64,000 nucleotides of DNA from Clostridium_AF sediminicola (GTDB lineage Bacteria > Bacillota > Clostridia > Clostridiales > Clostridiaceae). The notes beneath the pieces were generated by a model, which was not told the DNA's origin, made no database searches, and worked only from the letters and a program-made list of their open reading frames with translations. How positions within the stretch are numbered: the stretch's first letter is position 1; every line of letters begins with the position of its first letter. The DNA is taken from positions 8,587 through 72,586 of the forward strand of contig NZ_BAABMF010000022.1 of assembly GCF_050402865.1 (NCBI RefSeq), read 5' to 3'. The position numbers and the translations under genes are program-made. Shown piece after piece: positions 8,189 through 17,433 of this stretch.

Positions 8189-9166
8189 ATGCGTAAGATT
8201 ACTTATTTGCAAGCTATTGCTGAAGCAATGAGGGAAGAAATGTATAGAGATAATAAAGTATTCATGATGGGTGAGGATATAGGTATATATGGTGGATGCT
8301 TTGGTGTAACAAGAGGATTTTATGATGAATTTGGTCCGGAGCGGATAATAGAAACTCCTATTTCAGAGCCAGGATTTATAGGTGCAGGAATTGGAGCAGC
8401 ACTTTTAGGAGAAAGACCTATTATTGAGATTATGTTTTCCGATTTTGTAGCCTTAGGAGCAGACCAATTGGCTAATCACGCAGCAAAAATGCGTTTCATG
8501 ACAGGTGGACAGGTTAAAGTTCCTTTGGTAGTTAGAACACCTGCTGGTTCAGGAACTGGATCTGCTGCACAACATTCTCAAAGCCTTGAGGCCTGGTTTG
8601 CTCATATACCTGGACTAAAAGTGGTTATGCCGGCAACTCCATATGATGCAAAAGGATTACTAAAAGCAGCAATCAGAGAGGATAATCCTGTTATTTTCTT
8701 TGAGAATAAGCTGTTGTATCGAACAAGTGGCAATGTACCAGAGGAAGACTATGTATTGCCAATAGGTAAGGCTGATATTAAGAGGGCAGGTGAAGATTTA
8801 ACTATTGTGACATACTCAAGAATGCTTCAAAGAGCTTTAGATGCAGCTGAAAAATTAGAGAATGAAGGTATCTCTGTAGAAGTAATTGATTTAAGAACAA
8901 TTGCACCATTGGATATGGAAACTATTTTAGAATCTGTGAAAAAGACACATAGACTTATGATAGTTCATGAAGCAAATAAAAACGGTGGAATTGGCGGAGA
9001 TATAGCTGGAAGAATTGCCGAGAGTGATGCATTTTATTATCTAGATGCAAAAATAGTTAGATTGTGCGGAGCAGAAATTCCAATTCCTTATAATCCAGAG
9101 TTGGAAAAGCAAGTAGTTCCAAATGAAGAAGAAATAATAGACCTTGCAAGAAAACTATTTAAGTAG
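8189..9166 (+). CDS. 2-oxoacid (pyruvate or acetoin) dehydrogenase E1 component, beta subunit
   Basis: The 325-aa protein begins with MRKITYLQAIAEAMREEM, the standard E1 beta opening, and carries GEDIGIYGGCFGVTRG, ETPISEPGFIGAGIGAA, HSQSLEAWFAHIPGLKVVMP and a C-terminal transketolase domain (EVIDLRTIAPLD). A very strong AAAGGGGGG site precedes the ATG 18 bases after the alpha gene. Whether the complex acts on pyruvate or acetoin cannot be decided from sequence by eye. Clostridia normally oxidise pyruvate with a ferredoxin oxidoreductase, which makes an acetoin role attractive. Confidence 0.9.
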   Translation: MRKITYLQAIAEAMREEMYRDNKVFMMGEDIGIYGGCFGVTRGFYDEFGPERIIETPISEPGFIGAGIGAALLGERPIIEIMFSDFVALGADQLANHAAKMRFMTGGQVKVPLVVRTPAGSGTGSAAQHSQSLEAWFAHIPGLKVVMPATPYDAKGLLKAAIREDNPVIFFENKLLYRTSGNVPEEDYVLPIGKADIKRAGEDLTIVTYSRMLQRALDAAEKLENEGISVEVIDLRTIAPLDMETILESVKKTHRLMIVHEANKNGGIGGDIAGRIAESDAFYYLDAKIVRLCGAEIPIPYNPELEKQVVPNEEEIIDLARKLFK

Positions 9167-9183
9167 TTAAGGAGTGAGAATAA

Positions 9184-10170
9184 ATGAAGAAAGAAACTAT
9201 ACTTGCTACTCCCTACGCAAGAAAACTTGCGGATGATTTAAATATTGATATTTCCTTAATTCCAGGAACGGGAGAGTTTAGAAGCATCCTTTCAAAAGAT
9301 GTGTTAGGCTTTAAAAAATCAGTGAGAATTACTCCCGTTGCCAAGAGAATGGCAGATTATTATGGATTAGATATTAGTGAATTAGAAAATAATGAAGAGA
9401 AAATAAAAAAGAAGGCTATTTTAGGATTATTAGACGAAAGAGATTTAGTTTTAGGAGCTGAGAAGGAAATTAGTGATGAAGGATTACCGGGAAATGAAGC
9501 ATCGCCTATGAGGAAGATCGTTGCTAAAAGAATGCTTGAAAGCATGGAGGTTGCACCGCAATATACATTATTTAGTGAAATTGATACAACTAATCTATTT
9601 GATCTTATAAAAAATTCAAATTTAATGTTTAATAAACTAAATGGTGAGAAATTAACAGTTACGGATTTTCTAGTTAAAATAGTGGCTTTGGCTCTGGAAA
9701 AGCATCCAATAATAAATTCATCCTATGCAGATAATCGCATAATAAACCATAAAGAAATTCATATGGGTGTAGCTGTAGCCTTGGATGATGGGCTTATAGT
9801 TCCTGTTATAAAGGATGCAAATAAAAGTTCAATAAGTGATATTCATATAGTAGGAAAGAATCTTTATAAAAGTGCAAGGGAAGGGAAATTAGTTGGAAAT
9901 AAGTGTACGGGAAGTACCTTTACAATTAGTAATATGGGAATGTATCCTATTGACTTTGCTACCCCAATTATTAATCAGCCAGAAAGTGGTATATTAGCCG
10001 TTGGGCAGACTGAGGAAAAACCAGTTGTCAGGGATGGGGAGATAGTTATTAGAAAAATGACAGGTTTCAGCTTAACCTTAGATCATAGACATATTGATGG
10101 AATTGAAGGTTGTAAATTCTTAAAAACCCTTAAGGAACTATTACAGGAACCATTGTGTATTTTACTATAG
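9184..10170 (+). CDS. Dihydrolipoamide acyltransferase (E2) without a lipoyl domain
   Basis: The 328-aa protein has two peripheral-subunit-binding motifs (ATPYARKLADDLNIDIS at residues 9-25 and ITPVAKRMADYYGLDIS at about 50-66). A CoA-acyltransferase domain follows, with SPMRKIVAKRM at its start and the active-site motif DHRHIDG near the end. No lipoyl domain with a DK/TGK lysine is found before the first binding domain. The reading frame starts cleanly at ATG 9184 after AAGGAGTG, so loss by a wrong start is unlikely. The lipoyl domain is present instead on the next protein. The doubled binding domain may hold E1 and E3 in place. Confidence 0.85.
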   Translation: MKKETILATPYARKLADDLNIDISLIPGTGEFRSILSKDVLGFKKSVRITPVAKRMADYYGLDISELENNEEKIKKKAILGLLDERDLVLGAEKEISDEGLPGNEASPMRKIVAKRMLESMEVAPQYTLFSEIDTTNLFDLIKNSNLMFNKLNGEKLTVTDFLVKIVALALEKHPIINSSYADNRIINHKEIHMGVAVALDDGLIVPVIKDANKSSISDIHIVGKNLYKSAREGKLVGNKCTGSTFTISNMGMYPIDFATPIINQPESGILAVGQTEEKPVVRDGEIVIRKMTGFSLTLDHRHIDGIEGCKFLKTLKELLQEPLCILL

Positions 10171-10196
10171 GATAGCAGGAAAAGGAGGCGGTTTAT

Positions 10197-11900
10197 ATGG
10201 GACAATTTATGATAATGCCTAAACTTGACATGTCTATGGAGGAAGGCAAACTGTTGAAATGGATGTGTAAGGAAGGCGATAAAATTGAAAAGGGTGACCC
10301 GGTTTTTGAGGTAGAGACTGGAAAGGTGAATTTAGAAGTTGAAGCCATAGTTGAGGGAACTATTCTAAAGTTATATAGAAAAGAGGGTGAAATGGTAGAA
10401 GTGAATTCTCCTATTGCTTTTGTGGGGCAGGAAGGAGAAGAAATACCTTCTTTAGAAAACAACTCAAAGGATCAAGATGAAAAAGAAGAGACCATAAAAA
10501 AAATTGAAACACAAGAAGAAACAGCATCTGAGCAATATGATTTATGTGTCATTGGAGCAGGACCAGGAGGATATGTTGCGGCAATTAGGGCTGCTCAATT
10601 AGGAGCTAAGGTAGCTGTCATTGAAAAGGAAAAGCTTGGCGGCACTTGCTTGAACTGGGGTTGTATTCCTACTAAATCATTAGTTCATCATGCTAAAGTA
10701 TGGAATACAATAAAAAATGCTGAAAAATACGGATTTAAATCAAAGGATTCAGCCTTTGAATGGGAAAAAATTATTAATAGGAAAGACAAAGTTGTTAATA
10801 CATTGGTTGATGGTATAAATAAATTATTCACGAAAAATAGAATTGAGCTGATAAATGGAAAAGCTGAAATTTTGACAGGAAATAAGATTAAAGTTAAAAA
10901 TAAAGACAAAGAAGATATAATTTTAGCTAAAAATATTATTATTGCAACTGGTACAGAATCCAGTTCAGTTAAGATACCAACTGAAGGAAATGTGAGATTC
11001 AAAGATATTAAGGAAATTCTAGATTTAACAAGTCTTCCAAAGAAGCTTTGTATAATTGGAGGAGGCGTTATAGGAGTAGAGATGGCAAGTATTTTCTCTG
11101 CATTTGGAGTAGAGGTTTCTATAGTTGAGATGCTACCAAAGCTTATTCCTATGATGGATAATGATGTTATAGGCTTGCTGCAGCAAGAATTCAAGGAAAA
11201 AGGAATAAATGTATATACTAAAACTATAGTAGAAAAGATTACAGAAAGTAACAAAAGATACAAAGTACATTTAAGTAATGGAAGTTCAATAGATTCTGAT
11301 GAAATATTAGTAGCAATAGGCAGAAAACCAAATAATGATTCATTCAAGAATATCAAGCTGAAAACAGATGATAAAGGCTATATAAAAGTAGATAATAAGC
11401 TTAGAACAAATGTTGAAAATATATATGCTATAGGGGATATTACAAATAAGCTTCAGCTTGCTCATGTAGCATCTCACCAGGGAATAGCTGCAGTAGAAAA
11501 TATGTTTGGTGAAGAAAAAGAAATGAGATATGATGTAGTTCCAAATTGTATTTTCACTGACCTGGAAATTGGAAGTGTTGGAATAACAGAGGAAGAGGCC
11601 AAAAATAGAAAGCTGCCATATAAGACATTTAAATTTCCATTTATGGCATTAGGTAAGGCTTTAGCTTCAGATGATACTAGAGGATTTATAAAAATAATAG
11701 CAGATGAGCGTTGGGGTGAAATATTAGGGGCTCATATAATAGGCCCAGACGCAGCCCATTTAATTGCAGAGATAGCAGTAGTTATGGAATTGGAAGGAAC
11801 AGTACATGAATTATCAGATATTATTCATGCTCACCCTACGCTTTCAGAAGGTATTATGGAAGCAGCGGCTGGTATAGTTGATAAAGCTATACATGTTTAA
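10197..11900 (+). CDS. Dihydrolipoamide dehydrogenase (E3) with N-terminal lipoyl domain
   Basis: The 567-aa protein starts with an 80-residue lipoyl domain; the lysine to be lipoylated is K43 in VETGKVNLEVEA. A charged linker (about residues 85-115) leads to the flavoprotein disulfide reductase part: FAD-binding GAGPGGYVAAI, the redox pair in GGTCLNWGCIPTKS, NAD-binding IGGGVIGVE, YAIGD, and the HAHPTLSE active-site histidine. Lipoyl-E3 fusions are known in some acetoin and pyruvate dehydrogenases. Here it seems to be the only carrier of the swinging arm in the operon. It is the last gene of the operon. Confidence 0.92.
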   Translation: MGQFMIMPKLDMSMEEGKLLKWMCKEGDKIEKGDPVFEVETGKVNLEVEAIVEGTILKLYRKEGEMVEVNSPIAFVGQEGEEIPSLENNSKDQDEKEETIKKIETQEETASEQYDLCVIGAGPGGYVAAIRAAQLGAKVAVIEKEKLGGTCLNWGCIPTKSLVHHAKVWNTIKNAEKYGFKSKDSAFEWEKIINRKDKVVNTLVDGINKLFTKNRIELINGKAEILTGNKIKVKNKDKEDIILAKNIIIATGTESSSVKIPTEGNVRFKDIKEILDLTSLPKKLCIIGGGVIGVEMASIFSAFGVEVSIVEMLPKLIPMMDNDVIGLLQQEFKEKGINVYTKTIVEKITESNKRYKVHLSNGSSIDSDEILVAIGRKPNNDSFKNIKLKTDDKGYIKVDNKLRTNVENIYAIGDITNKLQLAHVASHQGIAAVENMFGEEKEMRYDVVPNCIFTDLEIGSVGITEEEAKNRKLPYKTFKFPFMALGKALASDDTRGFIKIIADERWGEILGAHIIGPDAAHLIAEIAVVMELEGTVHELSDIIHAHPTLSEGIMEAAAGIVDKAIHV

Positions 11901-11916
11901 CAGTAGATTAAATTGC

Positions 11917-11955
11917 ACAAAAAATACCACCATTAACAAAGGTGGTATTTTTTGT
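11917..11955 (+). terminator. Terminator after the E3 gene
   Basis: ACAAAAAATACCACC (11917-11931) and GGTGGTATTTTTTGT (11941-11955) form a perfect 15-bp stem with a 9-base loop. The A/T-rich arms let it work in both directions. Confidence 0.88.
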
Positions 11956-12059
11956 AAAATAGATTTATTTAGTTATTAAATTCAAAAAGGAATGGAATTA
12001 ATATATAAGAAATTTACTAATTTAAGAGATTAAGCCTAACATAAAGCGGGGTTATTATT

Positions 12060-12755
12060 ATGGAGAAATGTTATGTAATAAAATTTGATAGACTAATAGG
12101 ATATAAAGAAGGATTAGAGCTACAGAAGAGAGCTTTTGATTTGATTAATGATGAAAAAAATGAAATGGTAGGCATTATATTAATTATGCAGCATAAAACG
12201 GTATTTACTATTGGGAGAAACGGTGGTAAGGAAAATTTGCTTATTTCTCAAGAAAAATTAGAAGAAGAAGGAATTGAACTTTATGATAGCAGCAGGGGTG
12301 GAAATATTACTTATCACGGACCAGGACAATTAGTAGCCTATCCATTGTTAAATTTAAATAGATTTAAAAAAGATATTCATTGGTACGTAAGACAATTAGA
12401 AGAAGTGGTTATTAGGACCTTAAAAACATATGGAATAGAAGGGGGAAGAAAGCCTAAATATCCAGGTGTTTGGGTGAAAGACTCTAAAATCACAGCAATT
12501 GGAGTGAAGGTAAGAAGATGGATTACCATGCACGGCTTAGCATTCAATATTTTTGTGAACAAAGAACATTTTAGGTTTATAAATCCATGTGGAATAACTG
12601 AATTTGGTATTGCATCTCTTGATGACTTTGTCCAAGAGGTAAGTTATTACCAGGTTGAAGATAGAATTGTAGAAAAATTTAAAGAAGTTTTTGAAATAGA
12701 GTTGGCAGATTGTACAGAAAACAATCGTTTAAAGGAGAAATTATATGAGTTCTAG
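12060..12755 (+). CDS. lipB: Octanoyl-[acyl carrier protein]:protein octanoyltransferase
   Basis: The 231-aa protein has the LipB signature: RGGNITYHGPGQLVAYPL, a lysine in ITAIGVKVRRWITMHGLAFN, and the catalytic cysteine in INPCGI (about residue 178). It moves an octanoyl group from acyl carrier protein to lipoyl-domain lysines, the first step of lipoate synthesis. The gene ends inside the start of lipA (11-base overlap), so the pair is translationally coupled. With the ligase at 3914, the locus has both salvage and de novo lipoylation. The ribosome-binding site (GCGGGG) is only moderate. Confidence 0.92.
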   Translation: MEKCYVIKFDRLIGYKEGLELQKRAFDLINDEKNEMVGIILIMQHKTVFTIGRNGGKENLLISQEKLEEEGIELYDSSRGGNITYHGPGQLVAYPLLNLNRFKKDIHWYVRQLEEVVIRTLKTYGIEGGRKPKYPGVWVKDSKITAIGVKVRRWITMHGLAFNIFVNKEHFRFINPCGITEFGIASLDDFVQEVSYYQVEDRIVEKFKEVFEIELADCTENNRLKEKLYEF

Positions 12756-13626
12756 ACCAGAATGGCTAAAACAAAAATCTCCAAATGCTAAAGTTTTGCA
12801 AGAAATGGAAAATATATTTAAGGATTTATCACTTCATACTGTTTGTAAAAGTGCTAATTGTCCTAATAGGGGAAAATGTTTTGAAAATAAAACTGCAACT
12901 TTTATGATTTTGGGAAACATATGTACAAGAGGCTGTAGATTTTGTGCAGTGGATAAAGGATGTGCTATGCCATTGGATGTAGAAGAACCATATCATGTTG
13001 CTCAGGCTTGCAAAACACTAGGATTGAAACATATTGTTGTAACATCAGTAACAAGGGATGATTTAAAAGATGGGGGAGCACAACATTTTGCTGAAACAGT
13101 TAAAGAAATAAGAAAATTGAATCCGGCTACTACAATTGAATTATTGATTCCAGATTTAAAGGGGAATTGGAATGCTCTTAAAAAAATTGTAGAAGCTAAA
13201 CCTGATATTATTAATCATAATATTGAGACTACACCAGTTTTATACAGTGAAGTAAGACCGAACGCAGTGTATGAAAGGTCTGTAGAATTATTAAGACAAG
13301 TGAAAATTATGGATAGTAAAATTTATACCAAGTCTGGAATGATGCTTGGATTAGGAGAAGTTTATGAGGATGTTATCGGAGTTATGGATGATTTGATTGA
13401 AATAAATTGTGATATTATCACTTTAGGCCAATATCTTAGACCATCGAAAGAACATATACCAATTAAGGAATTTGTAAGTCCGGAAAAATTTCAAGAATTC
13501 AAAAATATTGCGCTTGAAAAAGGATTTAAATTTGTTGCATCAGCACCTTTTGTTAGAAGTTCCTATAAAGCTTTTGAAGGTATGAAGGAATTAATGAAAT
13601 TTAAATCTATGAATAATCCGGGATAA
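12745..13626 (+). CDS. lipA: Lipoyl synthase (radical SAM)
   Basis: The 293-aa protein has both iron-sulfur motifs of LipA: the auxiliary set C34-x4-C39-x5-C45 in CKSANCPNRGKC and the radical-SAM set C60-x3-C64-x2-C67 in CTRGCRFC. VTSVTRDDLKDGGA, NHNIETTP and TKSGMMLGLGE are also characteristic. It inserts two sulfur atoms into octanoyl-lysine. It overlaps lipB by 11 bases and presumably matures the lipoyl domain of the E3 encoded upstream. Confidence 0.95.
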   Translation: MSSRPEWLKQKSPNAKVLQEMENIFKDLSLHTVCKSANCPNRGKCFENKTATFMILGNICTRGCRFCAVDKGCAMPLDVEEPYHVAQACKTLGLKHIVVTSVTRDDLKDGGAQHFAETVKEIRKLNPATTIELLIPDLKGNWNALKKIVEAKPDIINHNIETTPVLYSEVRPNAVYERSVELLRQVKIMDSKIYTKSGMMLGLGEVYEDVIGVMDDLIEINCDIITLGQYLRPSKEHIPIKEFVSPEKFQEFKNIALEKGFKFVASAPFVRSSYKAFEGMKELMKFKSMNNPG

Positions 13627-13695
13627 ATAATATGAGGGGTGTATGGTTAAAATCCATCAGCAGTTTAAAGTAAGCAAATAAAAGGGAGTGAAAAA

Positions 13696-13806
13696 ATGGG
13701 ATTTAAAATGCTAATCATTAATCCAGGTTCTACTTCAACAAAAATAGGTGTCTATGAAGATAATAAAGAACCACCACTTTTCTTCTATAAATTAAAGTTG
13801 GAGTAA
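13696..13806 (+). pseudogene. buk: Butyrate kinase N-terminal remnant
   Basis: A 36-codon frame with a good AAAGGGAG site starts MGFKMLIINPGSTSTKIGVYED, the very conserved N-terminus of butyrate kinase (acetate kinase family phosphate-binding loop NPGSTSTK). A stop follows after residue 36, while the family has about 355 residues. The rest of the gene is absent downstream, so this is a truncated copy left after a deletion or insertion just behind lipA. Confidence 0.8.
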
Positions 13807-13886
13807 AATTATTATAATCTAGCATGTCCTAATCGTATTTGAATATTATTTATGGTACAAAAATTTTAAGTAATTCTAATAATAAG

Positions 13887-14075
13887 CTAGTAAATGTACG
13901 TTTCTATGTGTCTAATCAGACTGGAACAGTCTAATATCATCGTATATTTAAAAATAGTACAGAACAGTTTTTGGAAAAGATGAGACATTATTTGATAAAA
14001 ATTAGAAATCATCCAACTGAATGGCCAAGTTGTATGATAACTTTTGATCATCCAGATGACGGTGGTAATAATTAA
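13887..14075 (+). pseudogene. Remnant of an unrecognised small gene
   Basis: One frame (13887-14075) reads through a single TAA at 13932 and then encodes YHRIFKNSTEQFLEKMRHYLIKIRN and a tail ending ITFDHPDDGGNN. The middle part matches the small frame at 43429 (YQRIIKNNTEPMLEKLKPYLIKIRN), so both are relics of one family that once had a full-length form. Function is not recognised. It may belong to the kind of small immunity-like genes found at 34-52 kb. Confidence 0.45.
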
Positions 14076-14081
14076 ATCAAT

Positions 14082-14127
14082 AAATTATAAGGGAGCTTAT
14101 TTGGTGCAGCCAATTTAGCTCCTTTAT
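14082..14127 (+). terminator. Long hairpin, possible terminator
   Basis: TTATAAGGGAGCT and AGCTCCTTTATAA pair around an inner TTGG/CCAA stem. The following sequence is only moderately T-rich, so termination is likely but not certain. The bases from here to 14530 contain no convincing gene; a short degenerate frame ends just before the next start. Confidence 0.55.
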
Positions 14128-14549
14128 AATTTGTCATTGTCTTTACATAAATGGGTTTGTCATGGAGAGAAGAGGAGGGCATAGCTATTTATGTATTTCT
14201 TAATTAAAACGAAGAATGGACATGACTTTCAGTGAGGATAATGTTTGCCAGCTTTTCAATGCTTGTAAATATTATTTTTACTGAAAGCTTGTCAATTTGT
14301 CTAAGTATAATCTGATATATCTTGTAACGGAGCTGCTGCACAGTTCTTTAGATTAAAGTGACTTGAAGGATGAAAGTGTATTAAATCTATTAGAAATGTT
14401 CAGCAGATTATTACAATTGATATTGAAGTAATTACTGGTGATATAGAAGTAGAAATAATTTCAATCATTTTTCTTGAAATGGACAGTTTCTGTCCTGTTG
14501 TCTATGCTAATATGCCTATATCACAGAAAAAGAAATTAGGAGGATGAAA

Positions 14550-15473
14550 ATGAAAAATTCAGTTTCAAGAACAGGGGAAATAGTATTAGGGGTATTAGGA
14601 GTATTATCGGGATTAATAGGCTCATTCTTTGCATTGTTTATAGGAGGATTATCTGACACATTTAAAGGAGATTCAGGTGGATTTGGAGGTTTATCTTTTG
14701 CAGCTTTTATTTTTTCAATAACAGGTATTATTTCAATAATATTAATAAGAAAAAATAGAAAGTTATCAGGTTGGGGATTTGTAGTTTCAGGGATTGGTAC
14801 TTTTATATCAATTTTCTTTGCAGGGATACTTCCTTCAACATTATTTTTGATAGCAGGGATAATGATGCTTAAAAGAAAGGTTCCAGAACAAATTGAAAGC
14901 TCTAGAAATGAACTAAAAACAAAATCTAGCAATGAAAATATAAATATTAAAAAGAATAAGAAGTTAATGATGATTATGGGAAGTATTGTTGGAGTTATAT
15001 TAATTATTGGGATCATTGGATCAGTTTTTACAGATGGTTCTGAAAGAGAGTCTATATCTATTCATTATAGTATAGGTGATTTTGTAGAAGTTGGAGGGTT
15101 AGAATACACAGTATTAAGTATTAGTGTTGCTGAATCACTTGAAAATGAATATATGAATGCAACTGCTCAAGGGATATATTGTATTGTAGAAGTTAATGTG
15201 AAGAATAATGACAAAGAGAGTAGAATGATTGATACATCATTATTCAAACTCATAGAAGAGGACGGTACAGAATATACTGCTGATTACACTGCTGGTGATT
15301 GTATTGAAGGGAATGGAGATTTCTTTTTAAATTCGTTGAATCCAAAATTCCAACAATCTGGATACATTGTATTTGATGTATTAGATCCAAATAAGTTTTA
15401 CCAATTAGAAGTTTCAGGAGGAATGATTTCAGGGAAAACAGAATTGATATCACTTGTTAATAAGCAACGGTGA
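14550..15473 (+). CDS. Membrane protein with C-terminal DUF4352 domain
   Basis: ATG 14550 is taken as the start because GGAGG (14539-14543) is 6 bases upstream. The roughly 307-aa protein has three or four hydrophobic segments in the first 105 residues and another at about 130-155. The remainder is an exported domain (YSIGDFVEVGGLEYTVLSI, then AQGIYCIVEVNVKNND and GYIVFDV) that fits the DUF4352 immunoglobulin-like fold. It is probably an anchored surface protein. Role unknown. It stands alone between gene debris and the WYL regulator. Confidence 0.7.
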   Translation: MKNSVSRTGEIVLGVLGVLSGLIGSFFALFIGGLSDTFKGDSGGFGGLSFAAFIFSITGIISIILIRKNRKLSGWGFVVSGIGTFISIFFAGILPSTLFLIAGIMMLKRKVPEQIESSRNELKTKSSNENINIKKNKKLMMIMGSIVGVILIIGIIGSVFTDGSERESISIHYSIGDFVEVGGLEYTVLSISVAESLENEYMNATAQGIYCIVEVNVKNNDKESRMIDTSLFKLIEEDGTEYTADYTAGDCIEGNGDFFLNSLNPKFQQSGYIVFDVLDPNKFYQLEVSGGMISGKTELISLVNKQR

Positions 15474-15665
15474 ATTTGTAAATAAGAGATTTCTTGAAAA
15501 AATAAAGCTTGTTTAAAATATCATAAAAAATATTGGTTGAAAAAGAATAAATATGGGCTAAAAATATACAAAATATTCGAAAGAAATATGATATATTGTA
15601 GATGAAATTAAAAATATGTTATAGTTTGTTGAAATATACTTTAATAAAGTTAGATGGTGATAAAA

Positions 15666-16694
15666 ATGAAAGATTATGTAAAAGGTTATAGAATAAAAAA
15701 ACCACAGGCGCTGTTAATTATGTATAGAACTTTAATTTCAGGCGGTAGGATAAAAAAGAAAAAATTCGTTGAGGATTTTAACGTTAATGAAAAGACTATT
15801 GAAAGATATATAAAGGATATTAACCGTAGTTTTGAAGATGAGGGTAAAAGTGATTTTTTTGATATGAAAATTGAGTATGATAAAAAAGAAAAAATTTATG
15901 AATTGAAATCAAAAGACAGTCCATTTTTTACAAAAGAAGAAATCTTATCCATATCAAAGATATGTTTAGAGAGCAGAGGACTAAGTAAAAATCAGATGGA
16001 AAAGATCTTAAAAAAATTAATAAAAAATCATTGTTACTCTGATTGGGAAGATATCAATAAAATCATTTTCAGAGAGAAAAATACTTATCATGAGCCTAAG
16101 CATAAAGATGAAAATTTGATAAATAAGATTTGGGATTTAACAAAAGCTATTCGAGAAAATCGAAAAATGACTATTAATTATAGAAAAGTGGGTAAAAATG
16201 GGAAATTATCTGAGAAAATTACTAAAAGAAAATTAATACCTTCGGCTTTATTATTTTCAGAGTTTTATTTTTATCTAATAGCTTTTATCGAATGGGATGA
16301 TGGCAATAAGAGTAGTAAAGTAATCCCTTACAGAGTAGATAGAATTCTATCATATGAACTATTAGATGAAGGATATAGATTAGACTCAAATTCAAAAGTT
16401 GATGACGGAGAATTAAGAGAAGATGCCCATTACATGCAGTTTGGAGAATTGGAAAGAGTAGAGTTTAGATTTAGTGGTAAATCAATTGAAGCAGTAGAAG
16501 ATAAATTACCAAATGCTGAAATTAAAGATATAGGTAATGGTGAGTATATTGTTAGAGTAAAAGGATATGTAAAGGGTCTTAAAATGTGGCTTCTTAGTCA
16601 AGGTGCTGCTGTTGAAGTTTTGAAACCTGATGGATTCAGGAAAGAGATGGCTGAGGAAGTTGAGAAGATGGTTTTAGGGTATAGAGGAAAATAA
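15666..16694 (+). CDS. WYL-domain transcriptional regulator
   Basis: Start ATG 15666 (a GTG at 15654 is also in frame). The 342-aa product has an N-terminal winged helix-turn-helix (KKKKFVEDFNVNEKTIERYIKDINRSFED), a WYL domain (AIRENRKMTINYRK, KLIPSALLFSEFYFYLIAFIE, KVIPYRVDRILSYELLDE) and a WCX-type C-terminal part (VEFRFSGKSIEAVEDKLPNAEI). WYL regulators such as BrxR and CapW often control phage-defence genes. It is 740 bases upstream of, and on the same strand as, the dynamin-like operon, which it may regulate; that is inference. Confidence 0.8.
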   Translation: MKDYVKGYRIKKPQALLIMYRTLISGGRIKKKKFVEDFNVNEKTIERYIKDINRSFEDEGKSDFFDMKIEYDKKEKIYELKSKDSPFFTKEEILSISKICLESRGLSKNQMEKILKKLIKNHCYSDWEDINKIIFREKNTYHEPKHKDENLINKIWDLTKAIRENRKMTINYRKVGKNGKLSEKITKRKLIPSALLFSEFYFYLIAFIEWDDGNKSSKVIPYRVDRILSYELLDEGYRLDSNSKVDDGELREDAHYMQFGELERVEFRFSGKSIEAVEDKLPNAEIKDIGNGEYIVRVKGYVKGLKMWLLSQGAAVEVLKPDGFRKEMAEEVEKMVLGYRGK

Positions 16695-17433
16695 GATTAA
16701 CTAAGTATATCAGTTTTATCTATGGAAGGAAAAGTATGTATTTAGAAAATGTTCGTCATAATGTTGATGTTTCAAATGAATAGTATATGTTGGCTAAAAA
16801 GGTGAAGACGTTGCTATTTATTTGAAAGATAGCTATTAGTATAGGCACTCTCTATATATATTTATTTATACAAGCTATGGAAAAATATATTCGTGCTAAA
16901 ATATTTAAATTGGTTAATCTAAATTTAGAATATTTCAGTGATAAAAACAAAAGCCACTCAATTCAAAGTGCAGTTGAGCTCCTTGTGAAAATCATAAGCC
17001 CAGATAAAGTGATTCAACAACAAATTAAACGGTAGTTAAATACATATGTTTTTCAGGATATAAAATTCCAATAATTACATAATAGTTTGATGTATCCTTA
17101 TTATAGTTAAAAATATGATTGTTATTCTAGGATTGATTATGATAAAAATGATTGCGAAATTATAAAATGTAAACTATGTGATTTGAAGGAGTATTTGGAG
17201 CAATTGAATAGGTTATAAAAGTAGAATCGCCGTGGTTGAAATAGTTACAGCACTCTTTATATAAAAGGCAAAACCCAAATTGCCTATTTCATTTCTTGTT
17301 ATTTGAAGGTATTAGGTATTGTTGTGAAGCATGTAGTAACTTGGTTGCTTGTTTTGTGTTTTGGAATTGAAATGAAGAAGATGCTGTCAAGTAAACTCTC
17401 AGAAAGGGATAAAAAAGAAAGAAAGGAATAACT
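16695..17433 (+). other. Gene-poor gap before the dynamin-like operon
   Basis: The 739-base gap holds only short debris. A 52-codon frame at 16877-17035 (starts MEKYIRAKIFKLVNLN) has no good ribosome-binding site. A cysteine-containing frame end lies near 17112-17219 (DCEIIKCKLCDLKEYLEQL). Neither is recognised. The last 200 bases are a probable leader for the operon, with AAAGGAATA just before its first ATG. Confidence 0.5.

Noticed and set aside
10688..11356. Long minus-strand frame (222 codons) inside the E3 gene
   Set aside because: It is the antisense shadow of a strongly conserved enzyme, hydrophobic by codon mirror effect, and has no own ribosome site.
14516..15016. Minus-strand frame opposite the DUF4352 membrane protein
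   Set aside because: Composition (Ile, Pro, Asn rich) is that of an antisense shadow; the plus-strand frame has a good start and a recognisable domain.
16877..17035. 52-codon frame upstream of the dynamin-like operon as a possible antitoxin or small regulator
   Set aside because: No ribosome-binding site, no recognised domain, and surrounded by other broken frames.
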